A stretch of DNA of 64,000 bases from Benincasa hispida (taxonomy: Eukaryota > Streptophyta > Magnoliopsida > Cucurbitales > Cucurbitaceae): positions 13,979,372-14,043,371 of the forward strand of contig NC_052359.1 in the NCBI RefSeq assembly GCF_009727055.1, written 5' to 3'. Made by a program: the position numbers and the translations under genes. Below the pieces are notes generated by a model that worked only from the letters and a program-made list of their open reading frames with translations, ran no database searches and had not been told where the DNA came from. Shown here piece after piece: positions 45,893 to 57,371 of this stretch. Positions within the stretch are counted from its first letter, which is position 1; every line of letters begins with the position of its first letter.

Positions 45893-47600
45893 TAGAGCGT
45901 AGATATCAATGAGACCCAACTTGCTAACACAAGCTTCAAAATTCTGTCTCGATAACCCTTCGGTAAGAACATCTACGACCTGTTGGCCTGAAGGAACATA
46001 GGGAATACAAAGAATGTTGTGGTCTAACTTCTCTTTAATAAAATGTTTGTCAATCTCAACATGTTTGGTTCTATCATATTGTACAAAATTGTTGACAATA
46101 CTGATGACAACCTTATTATCACAATACAGTTTCATGGGACCAGGACTGTCTTGGTGAAGATCAGACAAAACTTTCTATAACCATATTTCTTCACACACTC
46201 CCAGACTCATAGGATACTCTGCCTCAGCACTACTCCTAGCAACTACACCCTGTTTCTTACTTTGCCAGGTAACCAAATTTTCCCATACAAAGGTACAATA
46301 TCCCAAGATGGACTTTCTATCGGTTACTGATCCTACCTAATATGAGTCAGTATATGCTTCGATGCTCCGTTTGTCATGTTTTCTGAAAACTAAGCCCTTT
46401 CCTGGGGTGTATTTTAAGTATCTCAGAATTGAAGTAACTGCTTCCATGTGTGCCTCATACGGACTCTGCATGAACTGACCTACCACATTCACAGCATATG
46501 ATATATCAGGTCTGGTGTGAGATAGGTAAATCAATTTTCCCACAAGACGTTGATACCTCTCTTTATTTATATGAACTCCTTTCGTAGTATTTTTCAGTTT
46601 GCCACTAACTTCAATAGAAATGTCAATGGGTTTATATCCAGTCATTCCTGTTTCATTTAACAAGTTCAGTGTATATATCCGTTGAGACATGGATATTCCA
46701 GCTTTTGATCTTGCCAATTCCATCCCAAGAAAATATCCCAAACTGCCAATATCTTTAATCTCAAATTCACTTGCCATCCTCTATTTCAGCTTAACAATCT
46801 TTATCGTATCATCCTCTGACAAAATAATATCGTCTACGTAAACAATCAAAACAACTATCTTCCCTGATAGTGATCTTTTGGTAAACAAGATATGATCAGA
46901 ATGCCTTTGAACAAACCCTTGGGACTTAACAAACATCGTGAATCTATCGAACCACGCTCTCAAAGATTGTTTTAGCCCATATAAGGACTTTCTGAGTTTG
47001 CAAACATGATTCCCAAATTTTGCTTCGCGAAATCCAGAGGAGGACTCATGTAAACCTCTTCTTCTAACTCACCATTCAGGAAGGCATTTTTTTACATCCA
47101 GTTGATGTAGGGACCAATCTTTATTCATGGCAACAAACAGAAGAACTCGGATCGTGTTGAGCTTAGCCACTGGGGAAAAAGTTTCTGAATATCAATCCCA
47201 TACGTTTGAGTGAACTCTTTAGCTACTAACCTGACCTTGTATCTTTTGAGCATTTTGTCAGATTTATACTTCACTGTGAACACTCATTTACATCAAGCTA
47301 TTTTGTGACCTTTAGAAAAGGCCATTAGATCCAAAGTTTTATTTACTTCGAGGGCTTTCATTTCTTCCATAACCACCGCTTTCCACTCAAGAACTTCCAT
47401 TGCTGTGTGCACACTAGTAGGTATTGCTAGAGCATCCAGTTGGGTAGTAAAGGCTTTAAAACTAGGAGACAAACTACTGTAGGTCAGAAAGCTATGCATA
47501 AGGTACTTGATGCATGACCTGGTTCCTTTCCATAGAACGATTGACATATCAAGAGTGGTATCATAATCGTCAGTTTTCTCCAACCACTTTTCAGTATCAG
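45887..47600 (-). pseudogene. Copia reverse transcriptase and RNase H
   Basis: On the minus strand: VLEWKAVVMEEMKALEVNKT (about 47405) opens the RT_2 domain; CKWVFTVKYKSD and YKVRLVAKEFTQ follow near 47290-47200. YVDD is at 46840-46829 and FEIKDIGSLGYFLGMEL starts at 46765. ISMSQRIYTLNLL, PDISYAVNVVGQFM and a GLVFRKHDKRSIEAYTDSY block lead into RNase H. Its SSAEAEY motif is near 46220 and LYCDNKVVISI at 46130. It ends in ...SKLGLIDIYAL at 45890. Stops and frameshifts break it at about 46336, 46780 and around 47000-47300. Confidence 0.9.
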
Positions 47601-47849
47601 GGTACTTACTTTGCTCGGACTCCTGTGGCAGGTTCTCATCGTCCTAAGAATTTTCTAGCATCTCATTACCATCTGTAGTTTCAACCTTCTCTGAGCTTGT
47701 TTCACAATCTTCTACACATCCAGACTTTCCTTCAATTAACATTATCTGAAACAACAGGATCTTGAACTTGAGCTGATGCTGGTACCGATTCTTGGACAGC
47801 TTTTGATGGGACAACAGAGGTTTCCTTTATGAGATTCTTCCTATAGTAT

Positions 47850-49400
47850 GTTATCTTGGGCATCTGTTTAGTAAGGAGAACAGACACCAGGATATCTGGA
47901 CTAGATTCAAGACTAGGTAGAACAGGAACATTTGTATTTGTATCTGGACTAGGTTCAAGGTTGAAATCAATAGGTAAGAAGTATATGGAACTGTTAGTCT
48001 CTTCATTAGTGGTCTCCCCCTAAAGATGACTAACAGGAAGAAAGGGTTTATCTTCAAGGAACGTAGCATCCATAGTGACAAAGTACTTCCTTAAAGATGG
48101 GTGAAAACATTATAAGCCCGCTGATGAAGGGGATATCCGAAAAAAACACACTTTTGAGCTCGTGGGGCAAACTTAGTCTGGTGAGGACCGTGAGTATGCA
48201 CGAAGACTGTAAACCTAAACACACCAAGAGAAACCATAGGAATAAGATGCGTGGACTAGCAGGATTCTTTAAAACATTCAAGAGGTGTTTGAAACTTAAG
48301 AACGTGTGAAGGCATCCTATTAATGAGATGAGCTGCAATAAGGATAGCATCTCCCCATAAATATGATGGAAAAGATGCAGGAATCATTAGGGATCGAGCA
48401 ACTTCAATGACATGACGATTTTTCTGTTCAACCACCCCATTTTATTGTGGAGTATAAGCATAAAAATTTTAATGGAAAATTCCTTTTGAAGTCAGGAATT
48501 CATGGAGGGTGTGATTGACAAACTCACTTCCATTGTCGCTCCAAAGAATGGCAATCTCTGTACCAAACTAGGTTAAGACTGTGGTGTAAAATTGTTGAAA
48601 GATAGACATGACCTCAAACTTGTCAGTAAGAAGATATACCCATGTAAGTTGGGTATGATCATCGATAAATGTGACAAACCACCATTTACCGATCAAGGTA
48701 GAAATGTTTGAAGGTCCCTAAACATCATTGTGGATCAGGTGGTACGACTGAGTAGGTTTATAAGGTTGTGAAACAAAGGTAACACGAGGCTGTTTTGCAC
48801 GTACATTGACATCACAAGATAGAGAAGAAACATTCACATTATGGAATAGATGAGGAAACAGATATTTCATATATTGGAAACTTGGATGTTCAAGGCGAAA
48901 ATGCCACAATAAATAATCCTTTTCAGAAATAGTAAAAGACGATAAAAGGCTAGTCCTAAACAAATTCCTATAGGAAGCGTTATCAAAAAGGAAATAGAGG
49001 CCTCTATTATATCGGGCAGTGCCAATCGTCGTCCCGTGCTCAAATCATGAAACAAAGAAGCATCTGATGAGAAGATGACTCTACAGTTCAAATCTTTTGT
49101 TATTTTACTGATAGACAACTGATTGTAAGAAATCTTCGGCACATGTATTACATTTTGTAAAACTAATCCTTGAAACAGGGACAAACGGCCTTTTTTGGCA
49201 ACATGAGCGAATGACCCATCTGCAATTCGAATCCTCTCATTTCCAGAACTTGAGCAATATGAGAGGAATCAATCAGATGAACCAGTCAAGTGATTGGTCG
49301 CTCCTGAATCTAGAATCCATAATTCATTCCCTTCAACAATGAAACTAAAGACTGAGGAGTACCTGACTAAACAACTGTTCTAATCCCTACGGTATTGAGT
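47850..49400 (-). pseudogene. Copia protease and integrase
   Basis: On the minus strand: WILDSGATNHLTGSS near 49320-49275 keeps the DSG protease active site, though a stop follows at once. VIHVPKISYNQLSISKIT follows at about 49150. GAG-preintegrase has LLWHFRLEHPSFQYMKYLFP near 48910. The integrase core has a VTFIDDHTQLTWVY stretch (about 48675), a SDNGSEF motif (near 48540) and a TPQ*NGVVEQKNRH block near 48430. WGDAILIAAHLINRMPS (to about 48300) and CVFFGYPLHQRAYNVF (48150-48100) follow. Several stops. Integrase would join the DNA copy into the host chromosome. Confidence 0.88.
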
Positions 49401-49429
49401 CACTCGGATTAGTCACTGAGGTTGTGTAG

Positions 49430-51035
49430 CCTCCTCAACAGATTCACTTACAAGGGGTCGGTATGACTTCAACTTGTCATTCAGAGGATGACATTTGCCA
49501 TCGGGAGGTCAACCAAGTAGTTTCCAGCACTGGTCCTTTGTGTGCCACTTCTTTTTGCAATGTTCACATACTGGAGGTGTTTTTCCATTCCGATCCAGAG
49601 GATTTCACCCCAAACACAGCTAACTCTATAGTGGCAACAACAGAACCATTCATAGCTCTTGATCTATCTTCCTCCAACTGGACCTCAGAGTAGACCTCCA
49701 TGAGTGATGGTTTCAGTTTTTGCCCTAGAAATCGACTCCGAACCGTGTCAAATTTTGGGTGCAACCCCACAAGGAATTCATACACATGATCAATCTCTTC
49801 TATCTTCGAATATTGAATTCCGTCATGCGAGCAGTTCTAGATGACCTCTCGACACAAATCCATCTCCTGCCATAACATGGATATCTTGTTGAAGTATGAC
49901 GTTACATCCATGCTCCCTTGTTTGCACTGATGGACTTGTTTACATAGAGTATACAGAGAGATGCGTTCTATCTTTTAGAATATAACCTCTAGACTGCATC
50001 CCAAATATCCCGTGTTGTGGCTGAATAGAGCAAATGTTTCCCAATTTGAGGTTTCATGCAACTAATTAACATTGAACGAAGTAACAAATCCTCTTCCTTC
50101 CAGACACGCTCTTGAGGATCCCCAGGGTTTGGTTGTGGTATTTCTCCAGTTAAGTACCCGAACTTATGGTGTACTTCAAGGACCATTTTAACAGTTTGGG
50201 ACCAGGAGAAGCAATTCTGGCCATTCAACTTTTCTCTTGTGATCATCCTTGAAGAGTTTCCTATAGCCCCAGATAAAATATTAGCAGTAAGTAAAGTAGG
50301 AAAAACTGTTACTGGGTTTTCTGAATAGATTGGAAGACTGGAAGACTCATGGCCATTTAGTTTTGCCTCAAAAGCTACCATCTGTTGTTGGAGACTTGCC
50401 AATTATTGTTGGAGTTCCTCATGGGATTTTGATGTTGAACGTTTCTGCCCACAGGAGATTAAATGGAGTTCTCTCCCATGGAGTCACCCATATGGTACCG
50501 AGGCTGAACCGAATATACGTGCGAGAGATATGGCTACTGAACAGCTGCAACTAACGGTGTGTTGAAGGGTAGATTGATCGTCGGTGCTAGGTGCTATCCA
50601 CCATGCTTGAAGCTACAACCGGATGCCGTCGCACCTAAGTAATACGAGCAAGACTCGTGGCTCGACTCGATTGGTTGGCTGTTGGATGCAAGTCAGCCGG
50701 ACGATGTTGCAACCGGGTAATACGCGAGATGTTTGTGGCTGTGCATGATGGGCTGACTGTTGGACGTGAGGAAGGACCCGATCAACTGACCTGATCTAGC
50801 TGGAACTAAATAACTCGATGGGTGCTGCGGCTGAAAGGTTCTGTGGTGCGTTTGCTGGAATAGGCTGAGTGATCTACGACGTGGCTCCTTGGTCAACCAG
50901 CGGCGCAGTTGCTGGGTTGAGACCGCTTGACGACTGGGCTCCCCTCAGTAGCTATGATTGCACTGGGTTTAGAACCGTCCAGAGATATCGATCCACGGCT
51001 GCCTGGGTCATGGCCATATTTGTCGCTTCTGCCAT
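49430..51035 (-). pseudogene. Copia gag with CCHC zinc knuckle
   Basis: The likely start is ATG at 51035 (minus), reading MAEATNMAMTQAAVDRYLW; a stop follows after about 27 codons and others further on. The best preserved part, 50402-49989, has KLNGQNCFSWSQTVKMVLE and PGDPQERVWKEEDLLLRSML. After a stop/frameshift region, FLVGLHPKFDTVRSRFLGQK and SLMEVYSEVQLEEDRSRAM (49780-49650) are the C-terminal half. The knuckle CEHCKKKWHTKDQC is at about 49557-49516. Gag would coat the element RNA in cytoplasmic particles. The N-terminal extension is rich in Q, P and A and hard to judge. Confidence 0.85.
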
Positions 51036-51060
51036 TGCTCCATTGCCTACCAAGGTTGAT

Positions 51061-51081
51061 GACTGAATTTCTTCTATACCA
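51061..51081 (-). other. Primer binding site, decayed iMet type
   Basis: TGGTATAGAAG on the minus strand directly at the LTR end; compared with TGGTATCAGAGC it has lost a base and changed others, but position and first six bases support it. Confidence 0.65.
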
Positions 51082-51307
51082 TATTGAAAAGTAAAGACAG
51101 AAGAATAAGAGAAAAACAATGTTTACGTGGAAAACTCTAGCACAGGGAGAGAAAAACCACGATAGAAAAGTTTTTATTATTTTTAATGTCATGCTTACAA
51201 GAGACCCCAACCTCAAATAAAAATAGAGTGAGGGGAAACCCTTAATTTAGTAGGGATAAAGCAAAAAGACAAAAATTCCCTTAGGCCTAAAGCACCATAT
51301 TTCAATA
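51082..51307 (-). repeat. 5' LTR of short-LTR copia element
   Basis: 226 bp on the minus strand; starts TATTGAAATATGG (TG changed to TA) and ends TTTTCAATA. Near-identical to the 3' LTR save an indel of about 50 bp. Confidence 0.9.
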
Positions 51308-51738
51308 GGCTTAACAAATTTAAATATGAAAATCAAGATCTTCGCTTAATTTTTGGGTCTTCTTGAATATTGAGATATTTAGGCCTTAATTTATGTATTA
51401 TGCATATATTTGAGCTATAATTAGGTTATCATTCTTTATATAAATTCCCTATGTAAATCTCAAGTTAATATATAGAAATTATTCATTCAAATATTGTTTC
51501 CACATGATATCAAAGCCTAATTACTAGGGTTTTCTACTTTTTAGTTGCTTTCGATCTTTGTCTCTGTTAACGACTGATCAACGGAGGCAGATCCACACAT
51601 AGATCTATTCATTGCCACAAGTTCTGATTTGCCTTGCCCAGACAGCTCCAACGAATAGCCCAAATATCCACACCATTGTAGATCTACTTCACACCCACTA
51701 TTTTGGAGGCCTGTCTAGACCACTCATGACTAAAAAAT

Positions 51739-52191
51739 TTGCCATCGCACTTCTACCACCACACTCCCCCACCCCAGATCCATAGTTTTGCCTGTTCCGC
51801 CCTGTCACCGCACACTTTGCTCCATCGTTGGTCCGTGCTCGTCATCTATTGCTGGTACCAATTCGTGGGTTTCGGTTCTTTGGTCGTGGGTCTAAAATCC
51901 GTCGTCCAAAGCTCCGCGTGGTCCAGAAATACTCGCGCACTCAAATGCACAAATTTGACTTCATATAGATGCACGATCATTGTTTGGTTACCCACTCCTC
52001 CACTCGATGCTTGCTCAGATCTATCGCAAAACAAACCCACTCCTTCACTTGATGCTCGCCCAAATCTGCCGCAAAACAAACCCTCTCCCCGACATGATGC
52101 TCATTTAAATCTACTGCAAAACAGAACCCATTCGATGCTCCTCCACTCGATGCTCGCCCCTGCTCCAATCCACGATGCTCGTTGTGCATAG
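51739..52191 (+). CDS. 150-codon open frame with 15-residue repeats in the compact element (doubtful)
   Basis: The only sizeable frame in the compact element. Its C-terminal half has three consecutive 15-residue units of the form P-T/S-P-x2-DA-x4-L-x-QN-K/R, encoded by an exact 45-bp period at 51991, 52036 and 52081, with no stop. The N-terminal half is rich in H, S, L and W without a recognisable domain or signal. It could be a protein made by the element, or a 45-bp minisatellite that is open by chance (45 is a multiple of three). There is no start context or homologue I can point to. Confidence 0.25.
   Translation: MPSHFYHHTPPPQIHSFACSALSPHTLLHRWSVLVIYCWYQFVGFGSLVVGLKSVVQSSAWSRNTRALKCTNLTSYRCTIIVWLPTPPLDACSDLSQNKPTPSLDARPNLPQNKPSPRHDAHLNLLQNRTHSMLLHSMLAPAPIHDARCA
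51991..52125 (+). repeat. 45-bp minisatellite, three copies
   Basis: CCCACTCCTCCACTCGATGC / CCCACTCCTTCACTTGATGC / CCCTCTCCCCGACATGATGC begin the units at 51991, 52036 and 52081. A partial further copy may follow (CTCCTCCACTCGATGCTCGC at about 52139). Confidence 0.9.
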
Positions 52192-52925
52192 ATTTGTTCG
52201 ATTAGTTCCACATCCACCTTGCCCAGATAGCTCTAAGGAAGACCTACCATGAGCTTAGATGGGTTGCTTCTTTGCCACTCGTCTGTCGAGATCTTCGTCA
52301 TCCAAAACCTCTCCCCTCCTAGTGTCCTTCATGCATTAGTTTTTAAATCGGTCGAATTCCAATCAGACCAGTTCAGTTCAGATGAACCGATTGGGTTCAA
52401 TCAACTTGGTTTGGTTTCATCTAGTCAGCCCAGTTAGTTTAATTTAGTCAACCAAGTTTGGTTCAATTTGGTTCTTAGTTGATTCTTTTACCGATTTCAG
52501 TCTTCATTCAGTTTTTAGATTATCCATAGTTTCTGTTTCGTTTTATCTTTGGATATTTTCGTAGATCTCTGTTTTCAACTCAGAAGTACATCGGTTTTGT
52601 TTTAGATCTTTATGAAGGTCTCTGTTTCCAACCTAGAAGTTCGTGAGCTCCTGTTTCCAGTCTAGAAGTTTTATGTGTTCTAGTTCTTCATCGGTTTATG
52701 CTTCTCACCCAGACCTACCATGAGTTGATTCAAAATTGCTTCTTCAGTTTCTGCCATCTAGTTGCTTCAGTTTATCCACTTACAAACTCAAGGTGATTGT
52801 ATGACCTTGAGTTTAAGGGAGTATGTTGAGAGATTTAGGTCTTAATTTATGTATTATGCATATATTTAGTCCATCTCAAGTTAATATAAAGAAATTATTC
52901 ATTCAAATATTGTTTCCACATTGAA

Positions 52926-53079
52926 GTTTGAATTTACGTTATCCTTTTTCTAGAATCCAAATTATATTATTTTTCCTTTCCAGTTTTCACGATCGTTCTG
53001 ATTTTTAAGTATATTATTGGTTCTTTTGCGTGCGTGCATGCGTGCGTGCGTTATTTAATTGTATTTTTATACAATTACA
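52926..53079. other. Unclassified stretch with TGCG microsatellite
   Basis: AT-rich, no gene. TGCG repeats at 53027-53050, interrupted once by TGCA. Confidence 0.7.
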
Positions 53080-53658
53080 TCCCTTCAATTAATTTGAATA
53101 GCTCAAATTAAATCAAAATTAATATGATTCTCATCAGTTCTTATTGAGCTAACGAAAGGATCTTATGGACTTGTAGATTAAAGTTCCAATAATACGAGAC
53201 TAATTGATTAAACTCTTTAATCAAATTAACCAACAGTCATTGACTGCTGATCACTCCACTAAAGACTGCAACTACACTCTTTGCACTACAGATATATTTC
53301 TGTGTTCATTGCATATACCAATGAATAATGCCTTGACCGCACACTAACTACTCGTAAGTACAATGGGTCAAATTACCGTTTTACCCCATAGTTACATCTA
53401 GCTCCTTATGTACCATTGATTCCTCTAATGGAGTCATAGTTCAACTATGACTGAACCTCGAAACAGTGAGGTGTCTTATTGTTCATTGCCTGGAATCAGT
53501 CATTAAGGGAGCAATTTATCTTCTTACCATAACTATAGGGAAAGAGTGAATTCCTTCTTATGTAGTTGTTTTCCTAGCTCCCCAATCAAACGAAATCCCC
53601 AAAACGGTAGACATATTGAGTCGACGAACCTTGTCACTCTCACCCATACAAATCAAAA
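53080..53658 (-). repeat. Copia LTR fragment, minus strand
   Basis: Contains the core LTR phrases in reverse (GATCTTATGGACTTGTAGAT, AGATATATTTCTGTGT, AACGGTAGACATATTGAGTC). It stops after CCATACAAATCAAAA, where in the related LTR near 37230-37260 the text goes on with AGGACCAC; here another LTR begins. So it was interrupted by the element to its right. Confidence 0.75.
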
Positions 53659-55105
53659 TGAATGCTTACCTTAATTTGGGTAAGAGAAACAATTTATATT
53701 GAGAAAGGTTTAACCTTTCTCCATGTATTTCCAAATTTTCCCTTAGGTCTCAATTAATCAAATAACATTTATTTGATTAATTAGCAAACCTAATAAATAA
53801 CTATATATATTAAATCTAATTTAATATATATAGTCAATTAATTAAATAAACATCATATATTTATTTGACTCCACCTCTTAAAATTAACTAAAACTTTATG
53901 AATCTGGTTCATAAAAAAAAATCATTACTTGAATCCTATTCAAATATTTGTCTCTTAATTATATATCAAATCTATAATTAACCATACCATGTTAATCTCA
54001 TTAATATTTTATTCCATCAATTGATTTGAACAATTAAAATTATTCCATTTGTATTTCCCTTAGTGAGCTATCGAGGGGACCTTATGGACTTAGAGATTAA
54101 AAGCTTCAATGATATGAGATTAATCGATTAAACTTATTTAATCCAATTAATCAATATTCATTAACTATCGGGCACTCCACTAAAGACCGATAGTTGCATT
54201 CTTCCGCAGTGTAGATTTATTTTTGTGTTCATAGATATAACCAATCAATAGAGCAATGACCCTTCACAAATGTTCATAACTACAATTGGGTCAAAAATTC
54301 TGTTTTACCCTTGTAGTTCCATCTAACTTCTTAAGTACCACTCATTCCTCTAATGAACAAACAGTTTAAAATCCAACTATAAACTAACGCCTCTCGGGCT
54401 AGTGAGAGGTTGATGCCTCATTGTTCAAAACCTGAAACCAACTATTAATAGAGCAATTTATCTACTTTTTCAAGGATTGGGAAGGAGTGTATTCGATCTT
54501 GTGTAGTTGTGTTTCTAGCTCCCTAATCAGTAAAGTCCCTAAAATGGTAGGCTTATTGAGTCAGCTATCATGGTCACTCTCATCCAAACAGATAAAGGAT
54601 TGTCGTCATAAACAGAAGTTCACAACTCACTCAAGATTAAGGTCAAGTCTCATATGGTCATCCTAGTGAAATTTAAGTCTCTTCTTGTAACGGTGTTATT
54701 GAGAGAGTCTATTCATTTCGTGGTCTGGTCTTATACAAATTCTTTGTATAGAATACTCCCGCTCGCATGTCTCCACATGAATGATCAAGATCAGATCATT
54801 TGTAGTACTTTACAACAATTGTAATATCTACAATGCGAGCTGTATTCATAGTGTCACAAGAAAAAGGTACCCAACCTTATCCATCTACTACAGATCATTT
54901 AGATTATTACTTAAACATGATTCACCTGTATGTTGACACATAATTGTTTAAGATTCATAAAATAACCTTAGATCTTACTTTATTGGATTGAATTAATGCA
55001 GTCTAATTGTCGAATGAAATACCTTGGATTTTATTAGATAAATAATTTTTGCTAACATAACTACAAATAAAAAATTGCATTAGATTTAAGACATCATTCC
55101 CAACA
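53659..55105 (-). repeat. Copia 3' LTR, minus strand
   Basis: Minus-strand start TGTTGGGAATGATGTC at 55105 and a plausible end GGTAAGCATTCA at 53659. It follows, in minus direction, the RNase H of the element at 55106-57371. Core phrases are present throughout. Confidence 0.75.
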
Positions 55106-57371
55106 ATCTCATGTCCAAAGCTAGTGGAATGTATCAAAATACAATAAAAGAGGAGTGATAAAGTAAAGTATCAATATACAACGTATGGTAAAGTATCAAT
55201 ATACAATACAATAAACTAGGGCATACAATATACCCAATAAAATCTTCCATTTGCTCTAGCTTAGATGACTCATATCTCGTAGACCTAGACTATCTAGGCG
55301 ACACTAAAAAACAATAGTCGTGAGAACCTTTGTAAATGGATCAGCAATATTGTGCGCTGAGGCAATCTCTGTGATGATCACATCTCCCTATTTCATAATC
55401 TCTCTAATACGATGATACTTGCATGCGATATGCTTTCCATGTTTGTGGCTACGAGGCTCTTTGGAGTTTTCCACAACACAACTATTATCACAAACGACGT
55501 CTTTATCAACTTTACAGGCAGCTACATACTCAGCCTCCATGGTGGAATATGCAATACAACCTTGCTTAATGTTGCACCATACTATAGCTCCTTCATTTAG
55601 AGTGAACACTGGTCCTGGTGTGGATTTCCTTGAATCCTTATTAATCCAAAAATCAGAATCAGTATATCCTGTAAGGATCAAATCCTTAGCCCCTCCTAAG
55701 ATACTTGAGAATAGTTTTAACTTCTTCCAGGATCAAATCTTGCATTGGATTGATATCTACTAATTAGTCCACTGCATGATAGATATCGGGTCTAGTACAT
55801 AATATGGCATACATAAGGCTGCCCACTACAGATGCAAAGAGAATTTGCCTCATCTCCTCAAGCTCTTGAGATGTCTTAGGACACTGTTCCTTAGACAAGA
55901 TAATTCCATGCCTGAAAGGTAACAAACCCTTCTTGGAATTTTACATCAAACACGTGACAAGTACTTTGTCAATATTGAATGCCTGAGACAAGGCTAGTGG
56001 TTTGTGCTTTCGATCCCTTATGATTTGGATCCCTAGAATAAATTGTGCTTCACCCAAATATTTCATTTGGAATTGAACAACTAGCCATTCTTTAATGGTA
56101 GTCAGGTAACTCACATCATTTCCAATGAGTAGGATATCATCCACATACAACACAAGAAAAGATATTGAACTGTAGATGATCTTTTTGTAAACACAAGGCT
56201 CATCAACATTTTGATCAAAGCCATAAGATTTGACTACAACATCAAATCTTATATTCCAAGATCGAGATGCTTGTGTCAATCCATAAATGTACTGATTAAG
56301 CTTACAAACCTTTTACTCTTGACCTTGTTCAATGAATCACTTTGGTTAGGTCATGCAGATGGTTTCATCAAGATTACCATTCAAAAAGACAGTCTTGATA
56401 TCCATTTGTTATATCTCATAGTCATAATATGTGGTAGTAGATTAGAGAATCCGGATATAGTTATCATAGCAACAGGTGAGAAAGTTTCTTCATAGTCCAC
56501 TTCCTCAGTCTGGGTATAACCCTTTGTTACTAGTCTAGCCTTAAAGATTTGCATCTTTCCAGCTACACGTAGTTTCTTCTTGTAGATCCATTTACAACCT
56601 ATGGGTTTAACACCATCAGGTTGATCTACAAGCTTGCCAACAGGATTGAAGTGCATAGACTCCATTTCTTGATCCATGACTTTGATCCATTCATCATTTC
56701 AACATCAACCATTGCTTTCTTGTAAGACGATGGATCCTCAACCTTATCATCTAATATGACGGTTTGAGTTTTTATTAAACCCAAATAGTGAGTAGTTGGG
56801 TTACAATCATTCCACTACGTCGAGGCTCTTTCAACACTTGAAAAGGATGTGTTTGACTAGATGAAGCAACATCAACCACTCTTGTTGAAGTGCTAGCCTT
56901 TTCAACAACTCTTGTTGAAGTTTTAGTAGTTTCTCTGAAAATTTCATTTAATATGATTTGGCTCCTTGGCTTTTGTTCTCTAATGTGGTTTTCTTCTAAG
57001 AAAGTAGTATTTGCAATTGCAAATACTTTGTTTTCTTTTGGATTGAAGAACAAACCATCTTTTTTTTTCTTTAGAATAACCTACAAATAGGCATAATCTT
57101 GAAAGTGGTTCGAAGAATAGACACATGTGCTGGACATTCCCAAATCCTGAGATGTTGTACACTACTTTTACGACCTCTCCATAATTCAAAAGGTGTTCTG
57201 CAACACTTTTTTATGGACCTGGTTTAAGAGGTAAGCTGTAGTCTCCACTGCATAACCCAAAAACGAGATAGGTAGAGAAGCATAACTCATCATAGAGCAA
57301 ACCATGTCCAAAAGGGTTATGTTTCTCTTTTCTGATACATCGTTTTGTTGAGAAGAGTTGAGATGGGACTC
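55106..57371 (-). pseudogene. Copia pol: integrase end, reverse transcriptase, RNase H
   Basis: On the minus strand: MVCSMMSYASLPISFLGYAV (about 57315) and NTFELWRGRKSSVQHLRIW open the visible integrase part. FLEENHIREQKPRSQIILNE follows near 56990. Reverse transcriptase starts with KPIGCKWIYKKKL (about 56600) and ARLVTKGYTQTEEVDYEETF; YVDD is at 56147-56136. RNase H begins YTDSDFWINKDSRKSTPG (about 55665) and has TMEAEYVAACK. It then jumps to VVCDNSCVVENSKEPRSHK: about 28 residues, including the usual LRKFL...LYCDN approach, are missing in frame. Stops and frameshifts elsewhere. The integrase N-terminus is cut off by the LTR starting at 57372. Confidence 0.88.

Larger units (their letters stand above)
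45710..51307 (-). mobile_element. Complete but decayed copia element (5598 bp), GGCTT target duplication
   Basis: The 5' LTR is at 51082-51307 and the 3' LTR at 45710-45879. The primer site follows at 51081 on the minus strand and a polypurine tract precedes the 3' LTR. Between them lie gag, protease, integrase, reverse transcriptase and RNase H in copia order. GGCTT flanks both ends (45705-45709, 51308-51312). Short LTRs, the SWSQ...VKMVLE gag and RT type are unlike the long-LTR copia families elsewhere in the window. Many stops and frameshifts. Confidence 0.93.
51368..52920 (+). mobile_element. Compact non-autonomous LTR element (1553 bp), TTGAA target duplication
   Basis: Short LTRs (51368-51504, 137 bp; 52824-52920, 97 bp) end in GTTTCCACA; the first begins TATTGAGATATTTAGG (TG changed), the second TGTTGAGAGATTTAGG. 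TTGAA flanks both ends (51363-51367, 52921-52925). An iMet-like primer site TGATATCAAAGCC is at 51505-51517, and a purine-rich AGTTTAAGGGAGTA precedes the second LTR. The 1.3 kb interior has no pol domain. The LTR ends and the CCTTGAGTTTAAGGG tail resemble small copia elements, so it is probably a deletion derivative moved in trans. Confidence 0.88.
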
